From positions 4,136 through 68,135 of the forward strand of contig CAMLIZ010000003.1 of NCBI GenBank assembly GCA_946480245.1: a DNA stretch of 64,000 nucleotides, read 5' to 3'. The stretch is from an uncultured Pseudomonadota bacterium. Its GTDB lineage: Bacteria > Pseudomonadota > Gammaproteobacteria > Burkholderiales > Burkholderiaceae. The first letter of the stretch is position 1, and each line of letters starts with the position of its first letter. The notes beneath the pieces are model-generated. The model searched no databases. It saw only the letters and a list, made by a program, of their open reading frames with translations, and was not told the DNA's origin. This document shows positions 17,852 to 25,432 of this stretch, one piece after another. Position numbers and translations under genes: made by a program.

Positions 17852-18741
17852 GCCCGCTCCTTGAGTTGCTTCAGCCGTCGGCGCGTCTGCTCGATGCGCT
17901 GGGTCAGCGCCTGGATCGCCGCGATGTGCACGCCGTTCTCGCTGATGGGGTCCTCGCCGGCGGCGCCCGCCTGCATCGCCGCGCGCGCGCCGGTGTGCTG
18001 CGGCACCTTCTTGTCCTTGGAGGACACCTGGTAGATGCTGGCGAGGTCCGGCTCGTCGTAGCGCACGTCCGACTCGCGTAGCGGAGGCTGCTGCTGTTGC
18101 TGCTGCTGGCCGCCGGCGTTCTGTGCGAGCCGGCCCCAGCGCTGCCAGTTGAAGCCGCTGCCGCTGCCGGAATAGGTCGTGTCGCCGACGGTCACGCCAC
18201 CGCTGTAGCCGCCGACGTCGGCCGCTGAGTAGCCGAGCTGCGTGGAGGCCGCCGAAGAATCTGCCGCGCCGAGCGTGCCCGCGCTGCCGCCCATGGCGTC
18301 GCCCGCGGCCGCACCACCTGCGGCCCCACCTCCAGCGCCACCGGCCGCCCCGCCGGCAGCGCCTCCGGCCTCACCCGCGCCCGCCCCGGCGCCGGCGCCC
18401 GCACCCGCACCCGCCCCGCCAGCTTCTCCAGCCGCGGCCGCGCCCTGCCCCGGGCCAACGCCGGCCGCGTACATGCCGCCGAAGATGATCCCGGCGGTGA
18501 GCGCCGCGCGCCCGGTGCCGCGCACCGGGTCGTCCTCGTTCTTGCCCGCCTCGTCGCCCAGGTCGTTGAAGCGCCGGCCCAGCCATGTGTTTTCGCCGCC
18601 GGACATCTTGGCGCTCTTGCGCGAAAGGATCTTCAGGTTGTGGCTGTCCTGCTTGACGACGGCCTCGATGGCCTTGTGCGTCAGCGGGTCCCACTTCTTG
18701 TCCTGGTTCCAGTGCTTGGCGAAGAACGAGTCCCAGCTCAT
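17848..18741 (-). CDS. Gly/Ala-rich virion protein with low-complexity core
   Basis: A 297-residue protein. The N-terminal 75 residues (MSWDSFFAKHWNQDKKWDPL) are ordinary; residues about 100-150 are an almost pure Gly-Ala tract with (GA)n repeats, then GSGSGFNWQRWGR and a run of seven glutamines near 213. The C-terminus is a coiled coil (AIQALTQRIEQTRRRLKQLK). Likely part of the same ejection group as its neighbours. Not assigned to a family. Confidence 0.55.
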   Translation of the reverse strand: MSWDSFFAKHWNQDKKWDPLTHKAIEAVVKQDSHNLKILSRKSAKMSGGENTWLGRRFNDLGDEAGKNEDDPVRGTGRAALTAGIIFGGMYAAGVGPGQGAAAAGEAGGAGAGAGAGAGAGAGEAGGAAGGAAGGAGGGAAGGAAAGDAMGGSAGTLGAADSSAASTQLGYSAADVGGYSGGVTVGDTTYSGSGSGFNWQRWGRLAQNAGGQQQQQQQPPLRESDVRYDEPDLASIYQVSSKDKKVPQHTGARAAMQAGAAGEDPISENGVHIAAIQALTQRIEQTRRRLKQLKERA

Positions 18742-18744
18742 CGC

Positions 18745-19899
18745 CTACTCCATGCGCGCGCGGCCACGCGCGGCGTCAGCCTTCTTCGCCGCAGGCTTGC
18801 GCTGCTTCTCGAGCATCGCGACCTCCGCCTGCAACTTGTCGAGCATCTTCGTGAGCGCGTCGATCGACTTTCCGTTGTTGTCGGCCATGGCCTTCATGTC
18901 GACCATCTCGCCGTTCGGCGCCACGTCGTCACCGAACTCGCGCTTCACGTCCTCGGCATACGGGCCGACTTTGGTCTGGCCGTCGTCACCGGGCACCGCG
19001 CCGGGCTTGTACTTCCAGGCCTGCACGTCGAGCCGGTTGTTGGCCGCCAGCGCCTCTTCGTCACTGATCGGCGTCTTGTCCATCTTCAGGCGCTTGCTGG
19101 AGTAGATGGCACCCAGTCCCTGCATGATTCCGCCGGCCCCGGCGGCCGCCTGCGCCCACTGGTTGCCGCCGCCGGCCTGGATCTGCGCAGCCTGCCCGTA
19201 GAGGTTGCCCGCGGTCTGCTGACCCTGCAGCGCCGACGTATAGCCCACCTGCATCAGCGGCGTGCCGGAGTTGGTCGCCTGGAGGGAGGCGTTGCTCGCC
19301 TGCAGTGCTCCCGTGCCGCTGGCTCCAGCGATCTGCTGTTGCGTCGCCTGGCTGCCGACGATGCCCTTCGTCAGGCCCGCGGCATCCATCATTCGAGCGT
19401 GTCCCTGCTGCTCGACGTTTCGATCCGCCATGTAGGTGGCACCGGCCTCCGCTTTGGCCTTCGACAGTGCAGCGTCCTGCATCAATGCGGCGTTCTGCGC
19501 GCTCGTCAGGTCCACGCCCATGCGCGCCTGCTGACGTGTCTGCGCCTGCTGCGCTCGGCCATAGGCAGACTGCACGCCCGCGGCTGCCTCCGCTCGCGCG
19601 GCGGCGCGCCGCTCAGGGGTGTCGTATCCCTGAGCGTCGGTGATGATCTGATCCTCGAGCGGCTGCGCGACGTTCTTGCGCCGATCGGAGAGGTCCTTGG
19701 CCTCCTGGGTCGCGAAGTCCATCGCGGCCGTCTGCGAGTCGGCGACCTTGTTCGCGCGGTCTTCAGCGGCTGCGCGCTGAGGCGCCTCGGCAGCGTAGGT
19801 GTCCTGGAACCACTTCAGCGCTTCCTGGCTTGTCGCCGAGCTTTGAACCGCAGCCTGGTTGATGCCGTCCGTATTCGGCTTGCCGCCACCACAGCACAT
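18745..19899 (-). CDS. Ejection-type protein with C-terminal S74 (endosialidase-chaperone-like) domain
   Basis: A 384-residue protein starting MCCGGGKPNTDG after AGGAGAACGCC. Residues 1-250 are helical and Ala/Gln-rich. From about 268 the sequence SSKRLKMDKTPISDEEAL, LDVQAWKYKPG and VGPYAEDVKREFGDD matches the peptidase S74 / intramolecular chaperone of endosialidase fold, which trimerises fibres and often cleaves itself off (Ser of SSKRLK would be the nucleophile). The end is a coiled coil and a basic tail. The same domain is also common in podovirus internal proteins. Confidence 0.7.
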   Translation of the reverse strand: MCCGGGKPNTDGINQAAVQSSATSQEALKWFQDTYAAEAPQRAAAEDRANKVADSQTAAMDFATQEAKDLSDRRKNVAQPLEDQIITDAQGYDTPERRAAARAEAAAGVQSAYGRAQQAQTRQQARMGVDLTSAQNAALMQDAALSKAKAEAGATYMADRNVEQQGHARMMDAAGLTKGIVGSQATQQQIAGASGTGALQASNASLQATNSGTPLMQVGYTSALQGQQTAGNLYGQAAQIQAGGGNQWAQAAAGAGGIMQGLGAIYSSKRLKMDKTPISDEEALAANNRLDVQAWKYKPGAVPGDDGQTKVGPYAEDVKREFGDDVAPNGEMVDMKAMADNNGKSIDALTKMLDKLQAEVAMLEKQRKPAAKKADAARGRARME

Positions 19900-19908
19900 G
19901 GCGTTCTC

Positions 19909-20433
19909 CTAGATGGTGCAGCCGGCGTGCAGCCGGCGCTTGGCTTCGAGGTAGGCATGCCCCGCCTCATCGGCGCTGGAGAAATAGCCCAGCGATCGGT
20001 CGCGGCCGTCCACCGTGATGCGCGCATGGAACTTCCCGACCCGGCGGTGGAACTGAACCCCCTGCACTTGAGTAAGGCTGTCCCGTCGAGCGCGCCGCTG
20101 GTTCTGCATGTTCAGTTGCTTCGTGCCATCGCGAAGGTTGCACCAGCGGTTGTCGGTTCGAATGCCATTGAGGTGATCGACCTCGCCCTTTGGCCACCCT
20201 CCGGTGACGTACCACCACGCCAATCGGTGCAGGAGCACACGGAGGCGGACGCCCTCGTGCGACAGCGCCAGCTGCATGTAGCCGGTCGACTTGTCCAGGC
20301 CCCCCGCTTCGCTGCCCGCCTTCGCTCTGCCGCGGCGGTCCACACGCCACGTGAAGCGTCCGGTCTCCGGGTCGTAGTCGAGGAGTCCCCTGATTCGGCC
20401 CTCAACCACTTGAGGAAGATGCTTGCTTGCCAC
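19909..20433 (-). CDS. Free-standing HNH endonuclease with AP2-like DNA-binding domain
   Basis: A 174-residue protein starting at GTG 20433 with AGGAGAAC upstream. HNH signature: VLLHRLAWWYVTGGW, EVDHLNGIRTDNRWCNLRDGT (HxxxN and NLR). The C-terminus, QGVQFHRRVGKFHARITVDGRDRSLGYFSSADEAGHAY, is an AP2-type DNA-binding domain. This is the standard layout of phage homing endonucleases that insert between genes. It sits between the GNAT and ejection genes with its own start site inside the end of GNAT, so it is probably an inserted passenger. Confidence 0.85.
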   Translation of the reverse strand: MASKHLPQVVEGRIRGLLDYDPETGRFTWRVDRRGRAKAGSEAGGLDKSTGYMQLALSHEGVRLRVLLHRLAWWYVTGGWPKGEVDHLNGIRTDNRWCNLRDGTKQLNMQNQRRARRDSLTQVQGVQFHRRVGKFHARITVDGRDRSLGYFSSADEAGHAYLEAKRRLHAGCTI

Positions 20434-20444
20434 CGCTTGTTCTC

Positions 20445-20936
20445 CTAGAAGTGGGCCGAGTAGTTGCCACCGACGAAGCGCATGCCGAAGTGCTCGTACA
20501 GCCGGCCAGCCTGCTCACCGGTGCCGGTGGCCACGCCGGCGCGCATGTGGCGAACGCCGCGTTCGCGCACCCACGCCACCAGCGCGCGCATCAACATGAA
20601 CGCGGCACGGCTGCCGCGCTCGTCCTGGCGCACGTACAGGAAGTCCTCGGTGACGAATGGCTCGAAGCTGAACCATGGATCCCTGATCGACGCGGCCAGC
20701 ATCCCGATCGCGTCATCCCCACGCATGGCCAGCAACAGCACGTTGCGGTCGGGCAGATTCACCCAGGCACCGAGCCCGCTGTGCGCTTTTTCGGGGGAGA
20801 ACTCGAATGCGCGGAAATCCGTCTCGCGGTGCATCGCGCATGCGAGCTTGAAAGCGCCGAGATGGTGATCGGGCGTGCAGGCCCGCACGATCTGCAGGGA
20901 CCGGGTGGCGGGCTTGGCGTCGGTGACGGCGTTCAT
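20445..20936 (-). CDS. GNAT-family N-acetyltransferase
   Basis: A 163-residue protein. GNAT features: VLLLAMRGDDAIGMLAAS (beta4), FLYVRQDERGSRAAFMLMRAL (acetyl-CoA loop near residue 105-115) and a C-terminal EQAGRLYEHFGMRFVGG. Substrate unknown. Such acetyltransferases occur in late regions of podoviruses, where modification of a virion or host protein is suspected. It is the first gene after the repeated CGGTTGA motif at 20979-20992, so it may open its own transcription unit. Confidence 0.75.
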   Translation of the reverse strand: MNAVTDAKPATRSLQIVRACTPDHHLGAFKLACAMHRETDFRAFEFSPEKAHSGLGAWVNLPDRNVLLLAMRGDDAIGMLAASIRDPWFSFEPFVTEDFLYVRQDERGSRAAFMLMRALVAWVRERGVRHMRAGVATGTGEQAGRLYEHFGMRFVGGNYSAHF

Positions 20937-20968
20937 TGGCAGCGAGGGGGCTGCCAGGAATCAGACCG

Positions 20969-20996
20969 TAGAAATCCGGAAATTCAACCGCGAACC
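20969..20996 (-). promoter_or_regulatory. Late-block motif copy 1 (CGCGGTTGAATTTC)
   Basis: In the 73-bp gap before the GNAT gene the minus strand reads CGCGGTTGAATTTC (20979-20992) with TTCGCGG upstream. Three more copies stand at the head of other blocks (27077, 35282, 44188). It may be a phage promoter element or regulator site; this is inference from recurrence and position only. Confidence 0.5.
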
Positions 20997-21009
20997 GCGG
21001 CGCCGGGCA

Positions 21010-21252
21010 CTACACCGGTGTGATCTGGTCCCCGCCCTCGCGCCACTCCTTGGCCGCTTGCTTGGCGCAGTGGTCCTTGTCGAACAGGTCCAGCAGTCGG
21101 CACACCGGTCCGCAGAGCCGGCAATGCCCGTTGGCGATCGCGCGGCCCATCCTGCCGCTGATCGTCATGTCCGGGTCGCCGGCGAGAACCGCGTTCCACC
21201 AGCGGTCCCACGCCACCAGTACGTTGAAGATGTAGCGCTTCACGCTGGCCAT
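21010..21252 (-). CDS. Hypothetical protein with cysteine cluster
   Basis: An 80-residue protein from ATG 21252 (MASVKRYIFNVLVAWDRWWN); its start overlaps the upstream DUF4376-like gene by 13 bases. It has CRLCGPVCRLLDLFDKDHC, a Cys/His-rich stretch that could bind zinc. The N-terminus is aromatic and hydrophobic (YIFNVLVAW) and could associate with membranes. No family recognised. Confidence 0.6.
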   Translation of the reverse strand: MASVKRYIFNVLVAWDRWWNAVLAGDPDMTISGRMGRAIANGHCRLCGPVCRLLDLFDKDHCAKQAAKEWREGGDQITPV

Positions 21253-21863
21253 GTGATTGCCTCCACTTCCTCGATCGTCGTCGCTGCGTCCACCTGAGCC
21301 TTCAGCGCCCACGCTTGCGCATACAACTGGGTGCCGCGCATCGTGATTGCCGCCCCCAGGCCGTTGACGAACGCCGTGTCAGCTGCGTGGTCCACGTTGT
21401 CGAAGTCTCGCCACACGAAGCCCGGCGGCAGGGAAGCTCCGGCGGCCAGCTGCAGCTGCCACCCACTGACGTTCTCGCGTGCAGTGCGGTCAGCGTCGAA
21501 CATGGCGCCATCGAACGCGACCGGCAGCCCCTTGCGGCGCTCTAGCTCCGCGTCGATCGACGACTTCTGCCGCAACTGGGCCACCCCCAGCGTCCCGGAC
21601 GCGTCGGCAGTGAGCGCGCCGCCCACAAACGGGCTCGCCTCCAACTCGACCAGGGCGGCGTCCACGTCAGCCAGCCGCGCAATCGGAATCTGCACTGGCT
21701 GTATCCAGTCCAGCGGCGCCCCGGCATCGTGAGCCTCTGCGGTGGGCCAGCTGGCCACCTGCACGGTGGCCGTTCCAGCCGCGTAGTTCACTTCCGCAGA
21801 GACGGCCTTGTGGAAGGCAATCGATCCACCGGTGGGCTTGGTTGTGGCCTTGAGGATCGGCAT
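21240..21863 (-). CDS. DUF4376-like tail-region protein
   Basis: A 207-residue protein whose C-terminal half reads LERRKGLPVAFDGAMFDADR, GWQLQLAAGASLPPGFVWRDFDN, VDHAADTAFVNGLGAAIT and ATTIEEVEAI, the DUF4376 layout seen next to fibre genes. The N-terminal 100 residues differ from the other DUF4376-like gene at 10652-11275. Likely virion-associated. Confidence 0.65.
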   Translation of the reverse strand: MPILKATTKPTGGSIAFHKAVSAEVNYAAGTATVQVASWPTAEAHDAGAPLDWIQPVQIPIARLADVDAALVELEASPFVGGALTADASGTLGVAQLRQKSSIDAELERRKGLPVAFDGAMFDADRTARENVSGWQLQLAAGASLPPGFVWRDFDNVDHAADTAFVNGLGAAITMRGTQLYAQAWALKAQVDAATTIEEVEAITWPA

Positions 21864-21874
21864 GGTCGCCTCCC

Positions 21875-22546
21875 TTACAACCCGGCAACGTCAATCAGCA
21901 GCACCGGGCCGCCGCTGAGTTGCTCCGCGAAACCGGAAGCGTTTCCGGGCCCGGTGGCAAAGCCACTGTTATTCACCGTGAAGCCGTTCCCCGATGTCGC
22001 GTAGAAGTCTCGGTAGACCACCCAGAAACCCGGCACCCCCGTCGTGTAGACGTAGTGCTGTCGGCTGAACGACATGACGACCGCGTAGTTGCCGGCGGCC
22101 AACCCCGAGTACGTGTACGGGACATCGTTCGGCAGCGATCGAGAGGGGATGGTCCCGGCGTACACGACCCGCATGTACTTGAGAGCCGAATCGAATACCA
22201 CCCCTCCTGACGCGTCGAACACTTGAACGCCGCTGGTGCTGCCGCTAGCGGTCGGCGCGGCGAACACGTATGCGGTGACCGTTGGCGTGCCGGACGGTGC
22301 CGTCGCCATCACGGTTCCACCGTACATCACCGACGCAGACGAGGCGCCGCTCGTGATCAGCGCGATCACGTAGGAACCACTCGGCGGAATTGGCACGGCA
22401 GCGCTGAACACCGTGCCGCCGGTGCCCGAATTCCACGAGCTGGACCAACTCGTGATCGTCGTCTTCGAATAGAGCGCGTAGTTCTTGTAGTCCTGGTCGA
22501 CTTGCACCACGCCAGAGTCGTTGATGATCTGAAAGCCGGCCGGCAT
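21875..22546 (-). CDS. Tail-associated protein, beta-rich
   Basis: A 223-residue protein from ATG 22546 (MPAGFQIINDSGVVQVDQDY) with AGGAGAACCAGCA upstream. It is Ser/Thr/Gly/Tyr-rich with motifs typical of short tail proteins: FQIINDSGVVQVD, SGVQVFDASGGVVFDS, YSGLAAGNYAVVMS. Similar proteins follow host-specificity (J-like) proteins in many phages. The next upstream gene (22587-22868) starts MPQGVEVYDSGGNLVMSI, a shorter relative of the same type. Confidence 0.65.
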   Translation of the reverse strand: MPAGFQIINDSGVVQVDQDYKNYALYSKTTITSWSSSWNSGTGGTVFSAAVPIPPSGSYVIALITSGASSASVMYGGTVMATAPSGTPTVTAYVFAAPTASGSTSGVQVFDASGGVVFDSALKYMRVVYAGTIPSRSLPNDVPYTYSGLAAGNYAVVMSFSRQHYVYTTGVPGFWVVYRDFYATSGNGFTVNNSGFATGPGNASGFAEQLSGGPVLLIDVAGL

Positions 22547-22586
22547 TTGCTGGTTCTCCTGCGAGTCGCCGCCACCACCGCACGCG

Positions 22587-22868
22587 CTAATACATACCGT
22601 AGTGAATAGTGCCAGCGAGGTTAGTGCCGCCCGCTGGGTACGTCCAAGTGAGCGTGCTGCCGCTGACGCTGATGTATGGCGGCGTGCCGGAGAAGCCCCC
22701 CGTTGACGGGATGAACGCGAACCAGTACGCGTTGCCAGCCAGCAAAGCAGGCAGAGTGAGAGAGCCAGATGAAGAAACACTTTGGACTCCTAGAAGTTTC
22801 GTTAGGCGGTCAGTGATGCTCATCACCAAATTCCCACCGCTGTCGTACACCTCAACGCCTTGAGGCAT
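22587..22868 (-). CDS. Short tail-associated protein
   Basis: A 93-residue protein; ATG 22868 overlaps the TGA of the large tail protein (TGATG). The start MPQGVEVYDSGGNLVMSITD is a familiar opening of small proteins encoded after phage host-specificity proteins; the remainder (LPALLAGNAYWFAFIPSTGG, YISVSGSTLTWTYPAGG) is beta-rich. Probably a tail tip or fibre accessory. Confidence 0.65.
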   Translation of the reverse strand: MPQGVEVYDSGGNLVMSITDRLTKLLGVQSVSSSGSLTLPALLAGNAYWFAFIPSTGGFSGTPPYISVSGSTLTWTYPAGGTNLAGTIHYGMY

Positions 22869-25432
22869 CACCACACCCCAAGGCGCACGCGCAGCACATT
22901 GCTGCTGTCGTACACACGAATGAGGTTCGATGCGATGTCCACTCGAGCACCGCTGGATGCGCCGCCGTTCATCGCTGTGGACATCAATCCGACGTTGAGG
23001 CTGCCGATTTGGGCCGCGCCGATCGCAGCGTTGGCCATGTAGGTGCTGACGTTGTTTGCATCGATCTGGAACCCGGCCATGCCGGGCCCGCCCATGACGA
23101 TGCTGCCGTTGATGATGGAGAACGCGACGTCCTGCCAAGCGTCGTCAGGGCCGTCGGCGCCAAACGGCAGGATGCCGGTGTAGGCCTCGTAGGCTGCATT
23201 GCCCTGCCCGCAATTGCCGTAGCCGATCAGCACATAGCAGCCCCGGCTTTGAAACTGTGGGCTGGCGAACTTTCCTGGTGAGCCGCCGCACCGGTAGATC
23301 GCAGCAGGCAGTCCGCCAGTCAGACGATTTTGGCAAGGCTCGTCGTGGCTGTAGAGCGCGAAAATGTCGGCCGACGTGAGGGCGTTGAGTGCTGTGGCAA
23401 GCGAGATTGCGTCCCCTGCGACTCCGTAAACGTCGTACCCGGTCGAGGAAACATAGGCACCAGTCGTCCTGGAGAATTTGACCAGTACGTACGAACGCGC
23501 CACACCAGCCGGCGTTGCGCCGGTTCGCAGGTCCGTGACTCCCAAACTCCCCGATGGATAGCCGGACGCCCCATTGCCAATCACCAGGATGCGGTAACTG
23601 GGCGGGTTGCGAATCGCCGAGTCCTGCAGCAACTCGCGCAGCGACGGCTCCGTACCGTCGACGATGTGCACCATCGGCCGGCCAAAGCGCGCGCGCGAAC
23701 CGTTAACGGTGGAGTAGTACTGATACGCGCGGGTGCCGGTGTTGACAACGCCTGCGTGCCAGTTGTAGTTGCTTCCGGCGGCCACCAGTTGCCCCGTGGC
23801 CATGTCGTAGACCCCGGCACCTGAGTTGTCCAGGCCGGTGGCACCTTGCGGGAACACGTATCCCACGAAGAGATACCACCGCCCTGCCACCCAGGAGTTG
23901 AATCCGCCGCAGAAGTACGGGTTGATGTTCTGCGCGGTGGTGTTGAGGTCGTCAACGTCGTTGCCGCTGATTCCCCACCACAGCGATCCGTCGCCATCGA
24001 CCTTCTGGATCGGCACTGCGAAGCGATAGGTCTTCGCGGTGTCCACCGGGAACCAGTTGCTAGAGCCTCCGGGCCCTGCGTTCCACCCCCCTGATTCGTT
24101 GTTGAGCGTGCCGGCCACACCTTCCCATACCGCGTCCGGCGAGCCCTTCGGTCCGATAGCCCAGATGATGCGATTGAGGTCCGTGTCACCACTGCCGACG
24201 TTCTGGTTCCACGGGATCGATGCGCCTGCGTGCCACCACGTGCTGTCGACGAGGTTGTTGCGCACGTAGTCCGCGCGCAGCGGCGTGCCTGAGCCGAGTA
24301 GGAGATTGCCCGAGGTGTCGCGAATGGACAGCCCGTTGGCGTTGATCTGGCTCGCTTGCACCAGTCCCAGGATGTACTGGGCCGGGAACTGTGCTGCACC
24401 GCTCGGCCTGATGATCCAGCCGCTCACGCCGGCGACATAGTTGGTGCTGCGCAGGTCGCCCCCAACAGTGCCGTCACCGACGGTGAGCTTGGCAGCGCTC
24501 AGGCTCGCAATCTTCGCGTCGTCGATCACGGCCGTCCCCAGCCGCGCAATCATCGCCGTCAGGTTGCGGATGTAGGCCGCATCCATGTAGACGCCGGGCG
24601 GGATCGTCACGCCGTCCTCGACGATCGACTGCGTGTTGACCACGAAAGGAAGCGGTACCGAGAAGGTGCCCCACGCGCTGCCGTTCCACGTCTTGGTCAC
24701 GCCCGTCGACGGCTGAAACCACAACTGCCCACTGGTCGGCGATGACGGCGCGGCCTCCTGATAGAAGTCTGCCTTCGGCGCGATGTAGAACTGGTCGGCG
24801 CGAAAGCCGACCTTGGTGTACGGGTTGTTCGGGTTGAACGTGGCCTCGGTGAGAGCGTTCAGCAGATCCCGCACGTCGTGCCCGGTCGTCACGTAGAAGC
24901 CGTTGATCCCGCCCGCCGGGTCGGTCGATTCGATGCCATCGGCGGTGACCCACTTTGCCCACACGTGCACGCGCTTGTTCGGCTCGCACGGCACCGCGAA
25001 GATGGTCAGAGGGCCGTATCCCTCGTAGTCGAGCGTCGCGTCGGAGAAGGTCGCCAGCACGGGGTCATCCGGGTCCTTCTTGGCCGCGTAGATGCGGGTC
25101 GATCCTGGCCCGTGCCCCTGCGTGTAGGTCGGCGCGTCGGTGGTGACGATGTAGTGCGTGATGCCCGCCGTGACGAAGAGCCCGCTCAGGGTCGGCGGCG
25201 GGGTGAGGTCAGGCGTCGTGCCACCGCCACTTCCGCCGCCGGCGTTGACGATGGTGGTTCCTCCACCGACCAAGCTGGCTGCGTTGGAGGCCGTCACTGC
25301 CTTGTACTGTGCATCCCCGATGAAGCCCAGCAGGCGCCGCATCTCCTCGCGCATGCGGTTGAGCGGGAACTGAAGCGCCTGGTCGATGCCAGGCGGGATC
25401 TGCGGGATGTCCTTCGGCGCGCTGTCGGCCAT
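22868..25432 (-). CDS. Tail fibre / host-specificity protein
   Basis: An 854-residue protein (ATG 25432; GTG 25435 also possible). The N-terminal 50 residues (PPGIDQALQFPLNRMREEMRRLLGFIG) form an attachment helix; the centre has DUF1983-like stretches (YIAPKADFYQEAAPSSPTSG, TKTWNGSAWGTFS, VNTQSIVEDGVTIPPGVYMD, IDDAKIASLSAAKLTVGDG), then a carbohydrate-binding-like region (WWGISGNDVDD), and a C-terminus FQIDANNVSTYMANAAIGAAQIG typical of protein J tails. It probably contacts the host receptor. Coupled to genes on both sides. Confidence 0.75.
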   Translation of the reverse strand: MADSAPKDIPQIPPGIDQALQFPLNRMREEMRRLLGFIGDAQYKAVTASNAASLVGGGTTIVNAGGGSGGGTTPDLTPPPTLSGLFVTAGITHYIVTTDAPTYTQGHGPGSTRIYAAKKDPDDPVLATFSDATLDYEGYGPLTIFAVPCEPNKRVHVWAKWVTADGIESTDPAGGINGFYVTTGHDVRDLLNALTEATFNPNNPYTKVGFRADQFYIAPKADFYQEAAPSSPTSGQLWFQPSTGVTKTWNGSAWGTFSVPLPFVVNTQSIVEDGVTIPPGVYMDAAYIRNLTAMIARLGTAVIDDAKIASLSAAKLTVGDGTVGGDLRSTNYVAGVSGWIIRPSGAAQFPAQYILGLVQASQINANGLSIRDTSGNLLLGSGTPLRADYVRNNLVDSTWWHAGASIPWNQNVGSGDTDLNRIIWAIGPKGSPDAVWEGVAGTLNNESGGWNAGPGGSSNWFPVDTAKTYRFAVPIQKVDGDGSLWWGISGNDVDDLNTTAQNINPYFCGGFNSWVAGRWYLFVGYVFPQGATGLDNSGAGVYDMATGQLVAAGSNYNWHAGVVNTGTRAYQYYSTVNGSRARFGRPMVHIVDGTEPSLRELLQDSAIRNPPSYRILVIGNGASGYPSGSLGVTDLRTGATPAGVARSYVLVKFSRTTGAYVSSTGYDVYGVAGDAISLATALNALTSADIFALYSHDEPCQNRLTGGLPAAIYRCGGSPGKFASPQFQSRGCYVLIGYGNCGQGNAAYEAYTGILPFGADGPDDAWQDVAFSIINGSIVMGGPGMAGFQIDANNVSTYMANAAIGAAQIGSLNVGLMSTAMNGGASSGARVDIASNLIRVYDSSNVLRVRLGVW

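Noticed and set aside
20401..20415. CTCAACCACTTGAG near-palindrome resembling the late motif
   Set aside because: Lies inside the HNH-AP2 coding region and matches only CAACC; not counted as a motif copy.
18640..20448. 602-aa plus-strand open frame
   Set aside because: Runs across three well-supported minus-strand genes and has no recognisable domain.
22868..25432. Diversity-generating retroelement target in the fibre protein
   Set aside because: Podoviruses such as BPP-1 carry these, but no reverse transcriptase or template repeat was found in the window.
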